A DNA stretch of 64,000 nucleotides. Origin: Streptomyces sp. NBC_01669 (GTDB taxonomy: Bacteria > Actinomycetota > Actinomycetes > Streptomycetales > Streptomycetaceae). A program made the translations under genes and the position numbers. The notes under the pieces are model-generated. The model saw nothing but the letters and a program-made list of their open reading frames with translations. It had not been told where the DNA came from and made no database searches. Within the stretch, counting starts at the first letter, position 1; every line of letters begins with the position of its first letter. Positions 51,480-61,700 of the stretch are shown here, in pieces. The DNA lies in the NCBI RefSeq assembly GCF_026339735.1, contig NZ_JAPEQG010000001.1, positions 682,001-746,000 of the forward strand, written 5' to 3'.

Positions 51480-53435
51480 ATGCGCGGACCTGTTCTCATC
51501 GCCGGCCGCCCGCGGTCGCTGGCCACGGCTCTCGCCGCCCGCTATCTTTCGGCGACCACGGCGAAGGTGATTCTGCTCAGCGCCGAATGCCATCTGGTCG
51601 ACCGGGTGCTGGCCCGGCTTCCGCCGCGCGAACGGAGGGATGCAAGGACCCGGTTGATCCATGTGCCGCTGGTGAAGGACCCGGACGGGATGCTCGTGCC
51701 CGAGCCGCACGACGGCGGCACGGACGTATCCGCGGACGAGGTCTGGTGTCTGGCGACCGGCTGCGACCCCGACCGTGAGCGGGGGGACGCGCAGGACGCC
51801 GCGCTCACCCGCACGCTGCTGTCGCTCCTGCCGGACCTCGATGCCCGCAGCTTCGGCCATGTCGGTCCAGCCCGGCCGGTACAGGCGCGGAACCATCCGC
51901 AGCCGCTGCCCGAGGGGCCTTGGCCGGGACAACCGAGGGAGGACGAAGTGGCCTCCCGGTGCGCCGAGTTGGGGATAGTCGCCCACATCGTGCGTACCGA
52001 TCCGGCGGCCGACCGGCCCGGCGCCCTGCCCGACGACCGCGACGGCGGTCTGCTGCACCTGCTGACGACCCTGGAAGCGGTGCGCGAAGAACTCGACGAG
52101 CGCGCACCCGGATATCTGCGCGATCGGCCGCTGCGCCTGCACGCGCACCCCGGGGCGGCGCTCGGCGCGCTGCCCGTGGACCGTATCGCCACCGCCCTGG
52201 TGTCCCTCGCGGGACAGACCGGGCCGGACTGCCGGTACGTCAATCTGGTGGCCGCCGAACCCGTGCCGGTGCCCGAGCTGTGCCGGCGGCTGAGCGCGGG
52301 GTACGGCATCACCGTCACCGCGGTCGACGACCCCGCCCAGCTGAATCCGGTGGACCGGCAGCTCGCCGACCGGCTCGGCGCGACCATGGACCAGCTCGGC
52401 GGGCCCGCCGTCGAACGGCGCCGGGATCACCTGGTCGCGTCGGCAGTGGACGGCTCGCCCCTGGACGGACCCGCGCTCAGCAGCCTCATCGGCTCCGTGC
52501 GGGCGGGACAGCGGATGCGCGGGGACACCGTGCGGGCCCGCGGCAAGGAGCTGCGCGACCGGGCCCCCACCGTGATCACCGCACGGGACGGCGCACCGCT
52601 GAGCTATCTGACCGCGGGAACCGTCGGCCCACCACTGCTGCTGCTCAACGCCCTCGGGTACCGCACCCGTTGGTGGCACCGCCTGATCGGCCATCTCGCA
52701 CCCCGGCGGGTGATCGCCTGGGATCCGCGGGGCGTCCACGACACCGGTCCGGTGCCGTCCGCCGTGGCGGGCCAGGCCGACGACGCCGAAGCGATCATGG
52801 ATCACGAGGGGATCGAGTCGTGTCATGTCGCCGCCTGGTGCACGGGTCCACGGGTCGCCCTGGAGCTGTACCGGCGCAGGCCGGACGCGATCGGGGCGAT
52901 GGTCTTCCTCAATGGTTCGTTCAAACAGCTGGGCCGCAGTGACGGCCTGGACACGCCCTACGAACGCGATCTCGAATTCTTGTGCACGACGCTGGCCGCC
53001 CAGCCCTATCTGGTGGGGAGGCTGATGAGTCTGTTCGGGGCGGCACCGGCGGACCAGGACGGAACCGATCCGGACACCGTGCTGCGCCAGGTGGTCCCGG
53101 CTCTGCGCGCGGAGGTGCGCGCGCCGTTCGCGACCGGTCCCACCCTGCTGCGGTACGCCGCTCAACTCCTCGACCTGTGGTCGCACGATCCACTGGCCGG
53201 CGCCGCCGAACTGCGGGTGCCGGTGCTGTCGCTGGGGGGCGAGTACGACGACATCGCCTCCCCGGAGCGGTTGCGGGATGCCGTACGGACCTTCCCCGAC
53301 GCCCGGCATGTGCGGCTGCCGGGCGCCACCCACTATCTGCTGCACGAGCGGGCCCAGGAGGTCAGCGAGCTGATCGGGGACTTCCTGCTGGACGCCACGA
53401 CGCGCGTTCCAGCACATCGGCGGCCCCGGTCATGA
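51480..53435 (+). CDS. Two-domain protein: degenerate NAD-binding (reductase-like) region plus alpha/beta hydrolase with Cys nucleophile
   Basis: 651 residues. About residues 1-340 look like an extended SDR/thioester-reductase-like fold (VLIAGRPRSLATALAARYL start, YVNLVAAEPVPVPELCRRL late), but the glycine-rich loop is degenerate. Residues about 370-640 are an alpha/beta hydrolase: LTAGTVGPPLLLLNALG, WDPRGVH, nucleophile elbow AAWCTG, acid loop GGEYDD and GATHYLLHE (His618). The nucleophile position is Cys454 rather than Ser. It may act as an acyltransferase, editing hydrolase or cyclase on carrier-bound intermediates. It is the only rightward gene in the core, divergent from the carrier-protein gene, and its last 74 bases overlap the AT-ER gene. 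Role uncertain. Confidence 0.72.
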   Translation: MRGPVLIAGRPRSLATALAARYLSATTAKVILLSAECHLVDRVLARLPPRERRDARTRLIHVPLVKDPDGMLVPEPHDGGTDVSADEVWCLATGCDPDRERGDAQDAALTRTLLSLLPDLDARSFGHVGPARPVQARNHPQPLPEGPWPGQPREDEVASRCAELGIVAHIVRTDPAADRPGALPDDRDGGLLHLLTTLEAVREELDERAPGYLRDRPLRLHAHPGAALGALPVDRIATALVSLAGQTGPDCRYVNLVAAEPVPVPELCRRLSAGYGITVTAVDDPAQLNPVDRQLADRLGATMDQLGGPAVERRRDHLVASAVDGSPLDGPALSSLIGSVRAGQRMRGDTVRARGKELRDRAPTVITARDGAPLSYLTAGTVGPPLLLLNALGYRTRWWHRLIGHLAPRRVIAWDPRGVHDTGPVPSAVAGQADDAEAIMDHEGIESCHVAAWCTGPRVALELYRRRPDAIGAMVFLNGSFKQLGRSDGLDTPYERDLEFLCTTLAAQPYLVGRLMSLFGAAPADQDGTDPDTVLRQVVPALRAEVRAPFATGPTLLRYAAQLLDLWSHDPLAGAAELRVPVLSLGGEYDDIASPERLRDAVRTFPDARHVRLPGATHYLLHERAQEVSELIGDFLLDATTRVPAHRRPRS

Positions 53436-55725
53436 GCTCTTCGGCGACGCCGTCCACGTGGCGGCGTCGCCAGTCCTCCAGCGCACTCCCCGCCACGAAC
53501 CGGTTGAACGCGCCCATGGCGGGCCCGCAGTGGACCTGGAAGTTCGCCCGCTCCGACGGGTCACCGGCCATCGCCGCCCGGGTGGAGTACCCGAAGTACC
53601 AGCGGAACACGGCACTCATGCGCCGTTTGGCATCGCGCTCGCCGGCGACGGCCAGGTCGGTGCGGCCGGTCGTCGCGTAGCGCTGCCTGACGAGGTTCCA
53701 CACCTCTTCCAGCGGGCGCCGGAAGCAGGTCTCCTCCAGGGAGCGGCGCGTGCCCGCGTCCAGCGCTTCGAGACCGTCGAGCTGACGGTAGAGCTGATAG
53801 AGCTTGTTGCCGCGGGCCGCGAACAGCGTGCCCTTGCGCACCACCTGTACCCGGGAGCCGTACTCGAACATGTCGCCGGCCGGTGCGTATGCGGTGTCCT
53901 GCACATCGAGTCCGGCGAGCATGTCCTTCACCGTGTCGGACGTTCCGGCCTCCACCGTGCACTGGTTGACCGAGCCGGTGACCACGAAGTCGGCGCCGAG
54001 CACGAACGCGGCCGCGAGCGCCTCGGGGGTGCCGATGCCGCCGGACGCGCCGATGCGGATGCGCCGGGGATATCGGTGCTGCCGCATGGCATCGTCCCGC
54101 AGCCGGGTCATGGCAGGCATCAGGGTCATGGCGGCGGCCCCGTCGGTGTGACCGGCCGAGTCCGCCTCGGCACAGATGTCACCGGCGACCGGAAGCAGCG
54201 CGGCGACCTCGGCCTCCTCACGGGTCAGCCGGCCGTCCGCGGCCAGTCGGGCCACCAGAGCGGCGGGTGCCGGGCGGGCGAACGCTTCGGCGACCTCGGG
54301 ACGTGACACCTTCGCCACGATGTGCCGTACCGCCACCGGCGTGCCGTCGGGGGCCCGGTGCGCGCCGCTGAAGCGGAAGTGCACCAGGGGCTCGGTGACG
54401 CGCAGATAAGCGGCTGCCTCGACGCTGCGGATGTCGTGCCGGAGACAGAGATCCACGGTCGCGGCCTCGTGTGCGGGGTCCTCCGGGTCGTGCAGCAGAT
54501 TCACTCCGAACCGGGCGTCGGGCCCTGCGTCGGCGCGGATCGTCCTTATCGCGTCGGCGAGTTCGGGCAGAGTGACGCCTCCGGCGCCGTAGAAGCCGAG
54601 CAGCCCGGCTCTCGCCATCCGCGCGACCAGGGCAGTGGAGGCGATGGCACGGAACATCGATCCGGACGCGTAGGCCCAGCGAACCCCGTGGTCCTCCCGG
54701 AACTCTGCAGAACCCAGGTCCTGCGGGGCGAGGGCGAGGGCGCGTGCCGGGCCGGCCGCAGGGGAAGGGGCGGGAGCGGCGGAGGCGGAAGCGGCCGGTG
54801 GGCTTGGTCGGGGCGGTACGGGTACGCGTGCCGGGGCCTGCTCCGGCGGGCTCTGCGGCTTCACCCGGATCGGTTCGGCGAGCGCGGACTCCCAGAATCC
54901 GGTCAGCACCCTCCCGGGCCCGATCTCGGTGATCTCCCGGACGCCTTCCGCGGCCAGATGGAGCATCGACTCGCGCCACCGCACCGGTCGGCGTATCTGT
55001 CTGCTGAGCTGTGCGGCGACCGTGCCGGGCCGATGCGGACGCGCGGTGACGTTGGACAGCACCGGAATCCGTGGATCGTCCAGCGGGACTCCGGTGAGGT
55101 ACTCGCGGAACTCCTCCTCCGCGGCCGCCATGTCGCGGGAGTGGAACGACGCGCTCACATTCAGCGGGACCGCGCGGCCACCGGCATCCGCGACCCGGTC
55201 CACCAGCCCGGCGACGGCCGCGCGCGGGCAGGACAGCACGGTCTGGTCCAGCGAGTTGTAGTTGGACACCTCCACGGCGTCGCCCGGGTCGGCCCGGGTC
55301 AGCGCCTCGATCTGCTCCGGTGCCAGACCCACCACCGCCACCATGGATCCGCCCGAGGCCCGCGCCATCAGCTCGCCCCGGCGGCGCACCAGCCGTACAC
55401 CGGTCTCGAAGTCGAAGCAGCCCGCGGCGAACAGGGCGTTGAGCTCGCCAAGGCTGTGCCCGGCCAGGAAGTCCGGCGCGGGCTCCCGCTCCAGCCGGAC
55501 CAGCCCGGCGACAGCGTTCAGGACGAACATGACCGGCTGGAGATGACGGGTGTCGCGCAGCCGCCCGGCGGAGTCGGCCGCGCAGGCCTCCCGCACCGAG
55601 AATCCCAGCAGCCGGTCGGCCAGTTCCCAGTGGCCGGGCAGCAGGTCGGCGCAGTGGGCGCCCATGCCCTTGCGCTGGGAACCCTGACCGGTGAACAACC
55701 AGGCGCGCCGGCCGTTGCCGCTCAT
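53362..55725 (-). CDS. Trans-acting AT-ER fusion (malonyl transferase plus PfaD-type enoyl reductase)
   Basis: 787 residues. N-terminal AT (about 1-300): FTGQGSQRKGMG, nucleophile in FLAGHSLGELNALFAAG, and the second catalytic site SASFHSRDM. After a Pro/Ala linker comes the FMN-dependent PfaD-like ER (about 345-780): LLGFYGAGGVTLPELADAI, FGVNLLHDPEDP, RIGASGGIGTPEALAAAFVLGADFVVTGSVNQ in overlapping blocks, YAPAGDMFEYGSRVQVVRKG. It should supply malonyl units to the AT-less modules and reduce selected enoyl intermediates. LnmG of leinamycin has the same AT-oxidoreductase layout. The ATG overlaps the PKS1 stop. Confidence 0.9.
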   Translation of the reverse strand: MSGNGRRAWLFTGQGSQRKGMGAHCADLLPGHWELADRLLGFSVREACAADSAGRLRDTRHLQPVMFVLNAVAGLVRLEREPAPDFLAGHSLGELNALFAAGCFDFETGVRLVRRRGELMARASGGSMVAVVGLAPEQIEALTRADPGDAVEVSNYNSLDQTVLSCPRAAVAGLVDRVADAGGRAVPLNVSASFHSRDMAAAEEEFREYLTGVPLDDPRIPVLSNVTARPHRPGTVAAQLSRQIRRPVRWRESMLHLAAEGVREITEIGPGRVLTGFWESALAEPIRVKPQSPPEQAPARVPVPPRPSPPAASASAAPAPSPAAGPARALALAPQDLGSAEFREDHGVRWAYASGSMFRAIASTALVARMARAGLLGFYGAGGVTLPELADAIRTIRADAGPDARFGVNLLHDPEDPAHEAATVDLCLRHDIRSVEAAAYLRVTEPLVHFRFSGAHRAPDGTPVAVRHIVAKVSRPEVAEAFARPAPAALVARLAADGRLTREEAEVAALLPVAGDICAEADSAGHTDGAAAMTLMPAMTRLRDDAMRQHRYPRRIRIGASGGIGTPEALAAAFVLGADFVVTGSVNQCTVEAGTSDTVKDMLAGLDVQDTAYAPAGDMFEYGSRVQVVRKGTLFAARGNKLYQLYRQLDGLEALDAGTRRSLEETCFRRPLEEVWNLVRQRYATTGRTDLAVAGERDAKRRMSAVFRWYFGYSTRAAMAGDPSERANFQVHCGPAMGAFNRFVAGSALEDWRRRHVDGVAEELMTGAADVLERASWRPAGSPRSAR

Positions 55726-58700
55726 ATGAAGTCCAGCTGGAGCAGCGACGGTACGAGCGGTGCGTCGGTGTCCGGCGCCGTCGGCGTCAGTGATCCGGAG
55801 ACAGGCGTGGGGCCCGTTTCCTCGGCCACCGGGTGCCGGTCCAGCCACAGGCGCTTCCGCCGCAGCGGCGGGGGTGGGAGTGGCGCCCGTACGGTGGCGG
55901 GCGAGGTGCCGTGCCGGTCCGGGTCCAGGGCGGCGACGATCAGATGTACGTTGGTGCCGCCGAGCCCGAAGGAGCTCACTCCGGCGACCGGTGGACGTCC
56001 GGCCGGCCAGTCCCGTGCCGATGTGTTCGGAAAGAACGGCGAACGGGCGAAATCGAAGCGCGGGTTGGGGTTCTCGCAGAACAGCGTGGGTGGCAGGACC
56101 CCGTGTTCGACGGAGAGCACCGCCTTCAGCAGCCCGGCCAGACCCGCGGCGGCCAGCAGATGCCCCAGGTTGGACTTGACGCTGCCGATCGCGCAGAACC
56201 CGGTCGCGTCGGTGCTCTCCCTGAACACATCGGTGAGGGCGCGCAGTTCCAGCGGGTCACCGATGAGGGTGCCCGTGCCGTGCGCCTCGATCAGGCCGAT
56301 CTCCCCGGCCGTCCGCCCTGCCCTGGCCAGCGCGCGCCGGACCACGGCTGCCTGAGCTGCGGGGTTGGGCGTGGTCCTGCCCATGGTCTGACCGTCGTTG
56401 TTGACCGCGGTGGACTCGATGACCGCATGGATGCGGTCGCCGTCGGCCAGGGCGGCGCTCAGCGGTTTGAGTACCACGACCCCACAGCCCTCGCCGGGGA
56501 CAAAGCCGTCCGCGCTCTCGTCGAAGGCATGACATCTGCCGGTCGGGGAGACCGCGCGGGCCGCGCTGAACTCAAGGTACGGGCGCTCGTCGAGCAGCAG
56601 CTCGACCCCGCCGACCACCGCGGTCGTGCAGTCGCCGGCCAACAGTGACTGCATCGCCAGGCGCACAGCGACCAGTGAGGACGAACAGGCGCTGTCCACC
56701 ACAAGGTTGGGGCCGTGCCAGTCGAAATGGTGGGCGACATGGGCGGCGATGAAGTGCTGGTCGGACTGGAGGATCTGCTGATGCAGACCGGCACGTGTCG
56801 CATAGTCGGAGGTACGGCCGCCGACGAACACCCCTATGTCGTCGCCCCGCAGTTCGTGCGGTTCGTACCCGGCGTCACTCAGACCGGTGGCGACCGACTC
56901 CAGGAAGAGCCGGATGGCGGGATCGAGCGCGGCGCCCTCGGCGTCGCTCATGCCGAAGTAACCGGCGTCGAAATTCTCCACTCCGTCGAGGAATCCGCCC
57001 CATCGGCTCAGACTCCTGCCCGGTTGCGGCGTCGCCCGGTAATAGCGGTCCGGGTCCCAGCGGGACCGGGGCACTTCGGTGATGGAGTCGCGTCCTGCGG
57101 TGAGGTTGTCCCAGAACGCCCCCGCGTCCGGTGCCCCGGGGAAGCGGCATGCCATGCCGATGACGGCGACCCGCTCATCGGGCCCGGGAGACCCGGCGCC
57201 GCCGGACCGGACCGGTGAGTCCTGCGGTACGGGGCGCTGCGCCGCGGCCGGGACCCGTGCCGGTGACGACAGGGGCTCCGACACCGGTGCCGGTGGGGTG
57301 ACCTGCTCCGGCGCCGGTTCCTGCTCCGTGGCCGTTGGTCCGGTGATGCCGAGTTCCGCGAGCCGGCGGGAGAGGCGTTCCAGGGTGGGGTGGTCGAGCA
57401 GCATGGCCGGTTCCAGCTGACGGCCGGCCCGGTCCTCGATGCCTTCGAGGAGCTCCCCCAGCATCACCGACTCCACGCCCAGGTCGCCGAACTCCGTCGT
57501 CGGGTCCAGGTCGTCGAGGGGGACACCGAGGGTGGCCGAGAACAGTCCGGACAGCCAGCGCGGCACCCCCGCGGCAGGCACGGTCCCCGGCACGGGCGTG
57601 GACGCGGGCGCGGGTCCGGCGGCCGGTTTCGGTTCGGTGTCGACGCGCAACAGGGCGTCCCTGTCGACGGTGCCGTGCAGCGGCGGGCAGGGGACGGCGA
57701 CCGTTCCGCCGGGAAGCGCGAGGACCTGATCGAGCACATGCAGAGCCGATGCGTCGTCGAGCGCGGCGAGTCCGACGGATGCGCACACGTTCGGTCCGCC
57801 GCGTCCGGAACCGCTGTCCTGCCACATGGTCCAGCCGACCGAGCGCAGGGGCGTCGGTCCCAGCCTCCGGCGGTAGCCGGCGTAATAGTCCATGAAGCCG
57901 TTGGCGGCCGCGTAGTCGAGCATCCCGGAGGCGAGCCTGGGCACGGAGGCGCAGATCGAGGAGAAGGTGACGAAGAAGTCCAGCGGCTCGTCGCGGCACA
58001 GCTCTTCGAGCGTCTGCAGGCCGTCGGTCTTCGGTTCGAGCACGGCCGAGATCTCGTCCTGGGTCCTGTGGACGAACGCGGGCCTGCCCCTGCCGACCGT
58101 TCCGGCACAGTGCACGACGCCGCCCAAGGGTCCGCCTGCGGCGCGCGCCCGGTCGAGGAACGCGCGCAGCGCGGCCCGGTCCGTGAGCGCTCCGGTGTGC
58201 AGCGACACCCGCGCCCCGGCACGTTCGAGTTCGCGCACGGTGACCTCCGCCTCCGCGTGCCGCCGGGTGCCGAGCAGCGCGATGTGGGTGGCCCCGCGGT
58301 CCACGAGGTGCCGCGCGACGCGCGCCCCGATCCCCCGGGTGCCGCCGGTGACGAGATAGGTCCTGGCCGGGTCGGGGCGCAGCGGGATGCCGGGGACGGT
58401 CACCGGACGCAGTTTCGGCTCATAGCGCACGGACTTGCGGTAGCTGACTTCGCCGATGCCCTTGGGCCTGCGCCATTCGTCGGCCACATACCGGGCGATG
58501 TCGTCGGGGGCCGCGTCTCCGACGTCCACCGTGGTGGCGATGACCGGGCGGTATTCCGCGCCGAGCGCGCGTACGAAGGCAGCTGTACGGGCTCCGGCGA
58601 GGCTCGGGGTGCCGCCGGGAAGGTCGACCAGTCCCCGGGTCAGATGCACGATCCGCAGTGGCCGGCCCGCCCGGCCGGCGAGGAGCTGTTGCAGCAGGGC

Positions 58701-61700
58701 GAGGCGGGTGTGCCAGTCCCCGTCGGCTTCGGCTTCGGCTTCGAGATCGCACAGGTCGATCCAGCCGGTCACCCGCTCCGCTGCCGGGAGGGTTCCGGTC
58801 TCGTCCGGGTGCACGATCCGGATGTCGCCGCCCAGCGTCGCGGCGAGCGCCTCGGCCGTCCGTCCCGACCGCCGGTCGGTGAGGCAGACGACGATTCCGC
58901 CGGACGCGGGGCCCGGCGTCACTGCGGCCGTCGCGGGGCCGCCGGTGACGGCGGGTTCCCAGACCTTGGTGCAGAGGGGGACCGTCCGACCGGGTTCCTG
59001 CGGGGTTGTGTCCTTCGCGGTCATCGACGCACTGCCGGTCGCCGCGACGTACCCGGGAACACCCGGCGGTTCAGCGACCCAGCAGCGGGTCCGGGCGAAC
59101 GGGTAGGTCGGCAGGGTGACGGTGCGCGGGGCGGCGCCCGCCGCCCGGTCGGCCACGTACAGGGCGGGCCAGTCCACAGTGCCGCCCTGTGCCCAGTGCT
59201 GTGCCAGGCGGTGCGGATCGGGCGCGGTGTCGCCCGGCCCCGGCAGAACGGGGCCGGTCGTTCGCGCCCCGGCCGGGGCCCGGCCACGAAGCGTGTCGCC
59301 CGGCTCGCCGGCGAGGAACCGGCGGAGCTGTGCGGCCAGATCGGCCGTGTCGAGGGCGACCACGGCGAGCCGTTCGCGAAGATGCTCGCGGCCGGTCTGG
59401 GTGGTGTGCGCCACATCCATCAGCTCCGGGCCCTCGGCGGCCACGAAGTCGGCGAGGCGTCCGGCGACTTCGCGCAGCCGGTCCTCGTCGTAGCCGGAGA
59501 GCACCACCAGACGCGGGCCCGGGCGGTGCGGACGCCGGACGGGTGCGGGGGCCTCCTCCAGGACCGCGTGGGCGATGGTGCCGCCCGCGCCGAACGAACT
59601 GAGCCCGGCACGCCGCGGCCCGCCGCCCGCCGGCGCCGGCCAGTCGGCCCGTTCCCGCTGCACGGCGAAGGGGACCTCGTCCCAGGCGACGTTCGGGTTG
59701 AGCCGCTCGGCGTGCAACGACGGCACCAGCGTGCGGTGTTCGAGCTGCAGAACCACCTTGGTCAGCCCGGCGATGCCCGCCGCCGCCTCCACATGCCCGA
59801 TGTTGGACTTGACCGCCCCGATGCGAACAGTGCCGGGTTCCGGCCCGGCCTCGGCGAAGCCGCGTACCAGCCCGTCGATTTCCACCGGATCGCCCAGAGC
59901 GGTGCCCGCGCCGTGCGCCTCGACGTAGCCGATGGTCGTCGGGTCCACACCGGCGTCGTCGAGCGCCCGCCGTACGAGATCGCCCTGCGCGACCGGGCTC
60001 GGCACGATGTAGCCGTTGGTGCGGCCCGCGTGCACCACCGCGGAGCCGCGGATGACCGCGCGTACCCGGTCACCGTCGGCGAGTGCGGCTCGCAGGGGTT
60101 TGAGGACGACGACGCCGACGCCCTCGGAGGGTACGAAGCCGTCGCCCCCCTCGCCGAAGCTGCGGGAGCGCAGGCCGGAGGCGGTGAGCTTCATCCGGCG
60201 CTGCTGGATGAACTTGTTCGGGTGGAGCGACAGATTGACGCCTCCGGCCACGGCCATCTCGCAGTCGCCCTGGCGCAGATCGCGGATCGCGAGGTTGATC
60301 GCGGTGAGCGAGGAGGAGCACATCGTGTCGACGGTCATGCTGGGCCCGTGCAGGTCGTAGAAGTACGAGACCCGGTTGGCGATGCCTCCGATCGCCGAAC
60401 CCGTGTCGGTCGGATCCCCTGCGGCGGAGCGCTCCACCCCGAAGAAGGGGTACTCGTTGTACATCGAGCCCGCGTAGACGGCGACGCGTGAGCCGTGCCG
60501 GGTGCGCAGCCGCTCCCGGCTGTAGCCGGCGTCCTCGAACGCCTCCCAGGTGGTCTGCAGGAACTGGCGTTCCTGTGGGTCCATCAGGGCGGCGTCCCGG
60601 GGCGTGATGCCGAACAGCAGTGGGTCGAAGGTGTCGACGCCGTCCAGGAAGCCGCCCCACATGATGTCGACCGGCCAGCCGGGGCGGCGGCGCGGCTCGG
60701 GGATCGGACCCACACAGTCGCGTCCGGCCGCCAGATTGGCCCAGAACTCCCCGAGACCCGCCGCCTGCGGGTAGCGGCCTGCCAGGCCGACGATGGCGAT
60801 GGCACGCTCGTCCACGTCCTCGGGGCCGGCGGCACAGGCAGTGTCGTCCACGCCGTCCTGCGGTCCGACTGCGGACAGCGGGCGTGCGGTGTCGCGCGGC
60901 GCGCCGGTGTGCTCGGTGAGCGCCGCCGCGACGCCCGCCAGGTCGGTATGGGTGAAGAACAGCGTGCGGGAGGTGTATCCGAGGTCCGCCTCGATGCGGG
61001 CGTTGAGCCGGTTGACGATCAGGGAGTTGAGCCCGTAGCTCTCCAGCGGGACCCGGGGGTGCAGTTCCGTTCCCGGGATCCCGGAGATCTCGGAGTAGAG
61101 CTCGACGAGGTACGCCTCCATGGGATCGTCGGCGGCGGGCGGCGGCGCCGGTGTGTCCGGCAACCGGGTCGCGAACGGATAGGCGGGCAGCCGTACCCGG
61201 GTGCCCGGCCGGTCCCAGTACGGGGCCCAGTCGACTTCCGCCCCGGCGAGCCAGGCCGTCTGTGCCTCGTCGAACGTGCGCGGTGCCGGTACGGCCTCGG
61301 TGCGGGCGGCGGTCTGCGGCCCGACGACCGCGTGCCGCAGGCCCGCCCCCGGGTGCCCGTCGAGGAACGAGGTGAGGGAGTCGACGAGTCCGTCGGGTGT
61401 GGGCGCGTCGATCAGCGCCCGGTGTGCCATCGCCGTCCGGCCGGTCTGGGTGGTGTACGCGACGTCGGCGGTCCGCAGCCCGCGGTGCTCGCGCACATGG
61501 TCGCGCAGTCTGCGGGCAACCTCGCGCAGTTGCTCGGCGCCCGCGGCCGAGATCAGTACCAGCCGGTCGGCGCCCGGCACGGTGACGGCTGGTGGCGGGG
61601 CCGCCTCCGCGGCGGCGGGCGAACCGCCGTCCGTGGCCGGCCCGGTCCCCGCGGCCGTACGGGCGGCCTTCGCGGCGGCCCAGAACTTGCCCAGCACCTG

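Noticed and set aside
57390..60491. Long plus-strand frame opposite PKS1
   Set aside because: It is antisense to intact KS and KR domains with the correct codon bias on the minus strand. No recognisable protein.
59535..60812. First KS of PKS1 as a non-elongating KS because of HGAGT and DTMCSSS
   Set aside because: The catalytic Cys and both His are present. Substitution of the Thr by Ala in HGTGT alone does not mark KS0.
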